Source of the DNA: Acidimicrobiia bacterium | GTDB taxonomy: Bacteria; Actinomycetota; Acidimicrobiia; Acidimicrobiales; Ilumatobacteraceae | NCBI GenBank assembly: GCA_009926705.1 | Contig: RFOJ01000005.1 | Coordinates: 1-17,034 of the forward strand | Reading direction: 5' to 3' | Length of the DNA stretch: 17,034 bases | Shown: one piece after another, positions 14,078 through 17,034 of the stretch | Numbering within the stretch: position 1 is the first letter of the stretch | How the letters are laid out: each line of letters opens with the position of its first letter | Position numbers and translations under genes: made by a program | The notes under the pieces: model-generated | What the model was told of the DNA's origin: nothing | Databases searched by the model: none | The model's input: only the letters and a program-made list of their open reading frames with translations

Positions 14078-14083
14078 TAGCCT
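14078..14083 (+). promoter_or_regulatory. Predicted -10 hexamer for the FakA-like gene (TAGCCT)
   Basis: TAGCCT ends six bases before GTG 14090, with a run of T between. It is identical in sequence to the uvrD2 hexamer and predicts a leaderless fakA-recG transcript. Confidence 0.55.
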
Positions 14084-14089
14084 TTTTTC

Positions 14090-15796
14090 GTGCCCGTCCT
14101 AGAGCAATTGGGACCAGATGCCTTGCGTCACACGTTGGTGACGTATCGCAACACGCTGAAGCGCCATCAGGCCGACCTCAACAAGCTCAACGTGTATCCG
14201 GTGCCCGACGGTGACACCGGCACCAACATGGCGCGCACGCTTGATGCAGTGGTCGCCGAGCTCGACAAGCGCCCGGGCGAACTTGAAGAGACCTGCAACG
14301 CCATCAGCCACGGTTCTCTCATGGGAGCGCGCGGCAATAGTGGCGTGATCTTGAGCCAGATTCTCCGTGGTCTCGCATCGACGCTCAAGTCGGCGCGCGA
14401 GACGGGCGCGCCGAAAGTCGCCGAAGCGCTGAAGGCTGCATCTGCGGCTGCTTACCAATCGGTGCTGAAGCCAATCGAAGGAACCATCCTCACAGTGGTG
14501 CGTGAGTCAGCTGATGCCGCAGTGCGCGCAGCGAGCGACGGTGCCACGTTGGCGGCCATGTTGCGAGTTGCTCGTGCAGCCGGTCGCGAGTCGTTGGCAA
14601 AGACGCCCGAGTTGCTGCCGGTCCTGAAAGATGCCGGTGTTGTCGACGCTGGGGGCGCAGGTTTCTTGCTCTTCCTCGACTCGGCGTTGCACGTCATCGA
14701 CGGCGAGCCGCTGCCCGAGCCTGAGAACATCGCCGGGCCGAACACTGAACAGCTCATCGCGGTGATGAAGCGGGGCGAGGGAGACGACAAAGTCGACGTC
14801 AGCGAACTTCGCTACGAGGTGATGTTCCTCCTCGAGATTGACGACACGAAGTCGAAGGCGTTCATGCAGAAGTGGGGTGAGGTCGGCGACTCCATCGTCG
14901 TGGTCGGCGGCGAAGGCCTCTACAACTGCCACATCCACACCAACGACATCGGTGCGGCGATTGAGGCACCGATCTCGCTTGGCGGTCGACCGCACCAGAT
15001 TCGCGTGACCGACCTCTTCGAAGAAGTGGCGGAAGAGCACGAGAAGCGTGAAGCGCAGATCGGCGCGCCAAGCGGTGCCGACACCGCCGCCCACGGGGGC
15101 AAACCGAGCTTCAAGACTCATGCGGCGTTGCCAGAAGTCACCTGCGCTGTTGTTGCGGTTGCGAGCGGCGACGGCATCGCCGAGTTGTTCGGCAACCTCG
15201 GCGTGCACGGCGTCGTGACCGGCGGCCAGACGCTGAACCCGTCGACGCAAGAGTTGCTTGACGCCGTTGAGCACATGAACGCCCAGCAAGTAGTGATCTT
15301 GCCGAACAACAAGAACATCATTCCCGTAGCGCAGCAGGTGGACGGCCTCACGAAGAAAGAGGTTCGCGTGGTGCCGACGTGCTCGATGCCCGAAGCGCTC
15401 GCAGCCCTGGTCGCGTACGACCCTGAGGCATCCGCCGAACACAACGGCAGCGAGATGGCCAAGGCTGCGGCGGCGGTGGTGACGGGCGAGGTCACCACTG
15501 CAGTGCGTGACACCAAGACCGACGCAGGCGCAGTCAAAGCTGGTGACTCAATCGGCATCGTGCGCGGTGATGGAGTCGTTGCGATTGCGCCAGACGTGTT
15601 TGAGTGCTCAACCGCTCTGTTGAAGCACATCGTGTCGGCTGACCGTGAGTTGCTCACCGTGATCGTCGGCGTCGACGCGAAAGCAGCGACGACCGAAAAG
15701 ATTGTCGAATGGGTCGGCGAACACTTCCCAGCAATCGCCTGCGAAGTGCACCGCGGTGGACAGCCGCTGTACCCGTATCTCTTCGGCGTGGAGTAA
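14090..15796 (+). CDS. fakA: DAK2/DegV-partner kinase, FakA (YloV) type
   Basis: A 568-residue protein matching the fatty-acid kinase ATP-binding subunit FakA, which phosphorylates fatty acids held by a DegV-family FakB protein. Residues 10-205 are the DhaL-like kinase domain, with the metal/ATP motif NVYPVPDGDTGTNM (34-47) and the loop HGSLMGARGNSGVILSQ (74-90). The middle domain has NCHIHTND (279-286), corresponding to the HxH zinc ligands of S. aureus FakA; the third ligand there is a cysteine in a YCTEF-like segment, but here that segment is RYEVMFLL without cysteine. The C-terminal domain (about 340-568) ends in GGQPLYPYLFGVE, typical of the family. A low-complexity linker lies near 312-335. 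GTG 14090 is supported by TAGCCT six bases upstream. No fakB is nearby. The neighbour recG follows after 12 bases, a common gene order in Gram-positive bacteria. Confidence 0.9.
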   Translation: MPVLEQLGPDALRHTLVTYRNTLKRHQADLNKLNVYPVPDGDTGTNMARTLDAVVAELDKRPGELEETCNAISHGSLMGARGNSGVILSQILRGLASTLKSARETGAPKVAEALKAASAAAYQSVLKPIEGTILTVVRESADAAVRAASDGATLAAMLRVARAAGRESLAKTPELLPVLKDAGVVDAGGAGFLLFLDSALHVIDGEPLPEPENIAGPNTEQLIAVMKRGEGDDKVDVSELRYEVMFLLEIDDTKSKAFMQKWGEVGDSIVVVGGEGLYNCHIHTNDIGAAIEAPISLGGRPHQIRVTDLFEEVAEEHEKREAQIGAPSGADTAAHGGKPSFKTHAALPEVTCAVVAVASGDGIAELFGNLGVHGVVTGGQTLNPSTQELLDAVEHMNAQQVVILPNNKNIIPVAQQVDGLTKKEVRVVPTCSMPEALAALVAYDPEASAEHNGSEMAKAAAAVVTGEVTTAVRDTKTDAGAVKAGDSIGIVRGDGVVAIAPDVFECSTALLKHIVSADRELLTVIVGVDAKAATTEKIVEWVGEHFPAIACEVHRGGQPLYPYLFGVE

Positions 15797-15808
15797 CTTC
15801 GGCGCGGC

Positions 15809-17034
15809 ATGGCCGAACCAGATCCTGCAATGCGCGGCGCCGAGCCGGCCACGACGATGCGCGGCGCCGAACCACCGCTCACATACCGCGATCTGGCAGC
15901 ACTCGACATCTCCAAAATCAAAGGCGTCGGCGACAAACGTCGTGAATCCCTGCGAGAAGCAGGTATCGCGAACGTGCTCGACCTGCTCACCACGTATCCG
16001 CGTCGGTACGTCGACCGCACCAACGAAGCACACGTTGAAGACCTCGTGGAGGGTGTCGAGGCTGTCGTCTTGGTGAAGGTGCGCAGCGTGAGGCGCGTGC
16101 CCTTGCGCAGTCGTCGAAGCATGGTGACGGCAACGGTCGGCGACGCGACGGGAATCTTCGGGCTGACCTTCTTCAACCAGCCATGGCGCGAACGCCAACT
16201 AAAGACCGACCAAGAAATCGCGGTCTTCGGCAAACCTGAGCGCTTTCGCGGAAAGCTGCAGATGACCAACCCACTCGTCGACATCGTCGGTAATCGCACT
16301 GGTCGCATTGTGCCGATTTATCCGCAGAGTGAGAAGTCGAACGTAACGACGTGGGAGCTCACCGGATGGGTGGAGAATGCGCTTGAGCGTGCGGCACCAC
16401 GCACGATCTCCGACCCGCTGCCGGCTGGGTTACGCGAGCGACTCGACTTGGTTGCTCGCCATACGGCGCTCTCGACCATTCACTTTCCGGAGAGCATCGT
16501 CGACAAAGAAAAGGCTCGCGAACGACTCGCGTTCGACGAGTTGTTGCGGGTGCAGCTGGTGCTCGTCGGCCGAAAGAAAGCGTTCGAGCGCGACAACACG
16601 GGGCTGAAGCACGACATGAGCGGTGAGATGCAGCGGGCATTCTTGGAGGCGCTGCCGTTTCCGCTCACCGGTGCGCAGCGTCGCGTGATCGACGAGGTGA
16701 ACGCCGACCTCGCCACGCCGGTGCCGATGCACCGCCTGCTGCAGGGCGACGTCGGCAGCGGCAAGACGGTCGTCGCAGTAGCTGCGATGTTGGTGGCGGT
16801 GCAGGGCGGGCACCAAGGTGCCTTGATGGCGCCCACCGAAGTACTCGCCGAACAGCACTATGCCGGTATTCGCTCGCTGCTCGACGAATTGCGAGTGCCC
16901 GACGAAGGCAATCTCTTCGGAGAGCGGCAATTACGCGTCGAACTGCTCACTGGTCGGGTGACGGGCGAGCGCCGTCGAGAAGTGCTCGCCGACCTCGCAT
17001 CGGGCGGCGTCGACATCGTGATCGGTACCCATGC
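15809..17034 (+). CDS. recG: ATP-dependent DNA helicase RecG (3' end cut by window edge)
   Basis: The first 408 residues of RecG, which remodels stalled replication forks and Holliday junctions. Residues 30-65 contain the helix-hairpin-like KIKGVGDKRRESLREAGI and LLTTYPRRYVDR; residues 80-165 are the wedge OB domain (VTATVGDATGIFGLTFFNQPW); the helicase starts at about 285 with the Q-like FPLTGAQRRV, Walker A LLQGDVGSGKT (310-320) and motif Ia APTEVLAEQHY. The sequence stops at GTH of motif Ic, so the DEAH-type box and later motifs lie outside. Full RecG is about 700 residues. The start region is odd: a nine-codon unit is repeated, giving in-frame ATGs at 15809, 15830 and 15857, none with a strong ribosome-binding site; 15809 is used as the longest. 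Twelve bases after fakA, probably co-transcribed. Confidence 0.93.
   Translation, partial: MAEPDPAMRGAEPATTMRGAEPPLTYRDLAALDISKIKGVGDKRRESLREAGIANVLDLLTTYPRRYVDRTNEAHVEDLVEGVEAVVLVKVRSVRRVPLRSRRSMVTATVGDATGIFGLTFFNQPWRERQLKTDQEIAVFGKPERFRGKLQMTNPLVDIVGNRTGRIVPIYPQSEKSNVTTWELTGWVENALERAAPRTISDPLPAGLRERLDLVARHTALSTIHFPESIVDKEKARERLAFDELLRVQLVLVGRKKAFERDNTGLKHDMSGEMQRAFLEALPFPLTGAQRRVIDEVNADLATPVPMHRLLQGDVGSGKTVVAVAAMLVAVQGGHQGALMAPTEVLAEQHYAGIRSLLDELRVPDEGNLFGERQLRVELLTGRVTGERRREVLADLASGGVDIVIGTH
15812..15874 (+). repeat. Tandem nine-codon repeat at the start of recG
   Basis: Units 15812-15838 (AEPDPAMRG), 15839-15865 (AEPATTMRG) and a partial third, 15866-15874 (AEP). The 17-base core beginning ATGCGCGGCGCC recurs at 15830 and 15857 with one difference. 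It lies before the first conserved RecG residues. Confidence 0.75.

Noticed and set aside
15118..16308. Minus-strand frame of about 396 codons spanning the ends of fakA and recG
   Set aside because: It crosses two clearly coding plus-strand genes and translates to a low-complexity Ser/Thr/Arg sequence.

Overview
The window looks like a piece of a high-G+C actinomycete chromosome, most likely an Acidimicrobiia/Ilumatobacter-like lineage. This placement is inferred from gene content (a PafB/PafC WYL pair, an actinobacterial UvrD2 with HRDC domain, GTP-dependent PEP carboxykinase, an MshB/Mca-type deacetylase, a FakA-recG pair) and from the base composition as it appears by eye; no phylogeny was run. 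Fifteen protein genes pack the window almost completely: 13 are whole, and rarD (left edge) and recG (right edge) are cut. I saw no rRNA, tRNA, CRISPR array, insertion sequence or phage gene, and no gene-free stretch longer than about 100 bases.

Layout. 1-560 (-): a RarD-type permease. 604-4267 (+): pgi, pafB and pafC, joined by overlapping stop/start codons. 4313-6848 (-): uvrD2 followed by a DnaQ-like exonuclease, convergent with pafBC. 6908-7978 (-): a galactokinase-type GHMP kinase. 8001-11488 (+): alpha/beta hydrolase, alpha-methylacyl-CoA racemase, LmbE-family deacetylase and histidine phosphatase. 11526-11912 (+): a small four-helix membrane protein. 12014-14056 (-): a cold-shock-like protein followed by PEP carboxykinase. 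14090-17034 (+): a FakA/YloV-type DAK2 protein, then recG.

Two themes stand out. One is DNA repair: the PafBC damage-response regulator pair faces a UvrD2 helicase/exonuclease pair, and recG closes the window. The other is central carbon metabolism near the gluconeogenic direction (Pgi, PEPCK), each co-transcribed with a regulator-like protein (PafBC, cold-shock-like).

The most striking regulatory signal is architectural. Nearly every transcription unit begins with a TANNNT -10-like hexamer only 6-11 bases before the ATG/GTG, which predicts leaderless or nearly leaderless mRNAs. Between galK and the hydrolase gene (22-bp gap) the two divergent -10 hexamers overlap and share one TA step. No clearly new multi-gene system was found; the best novelty candidates are this shared divergent promoter, the histone-like tail on PafC, the pgi-pafBC operon, and the degenerate cold-shock protein upstream of PEPCK.
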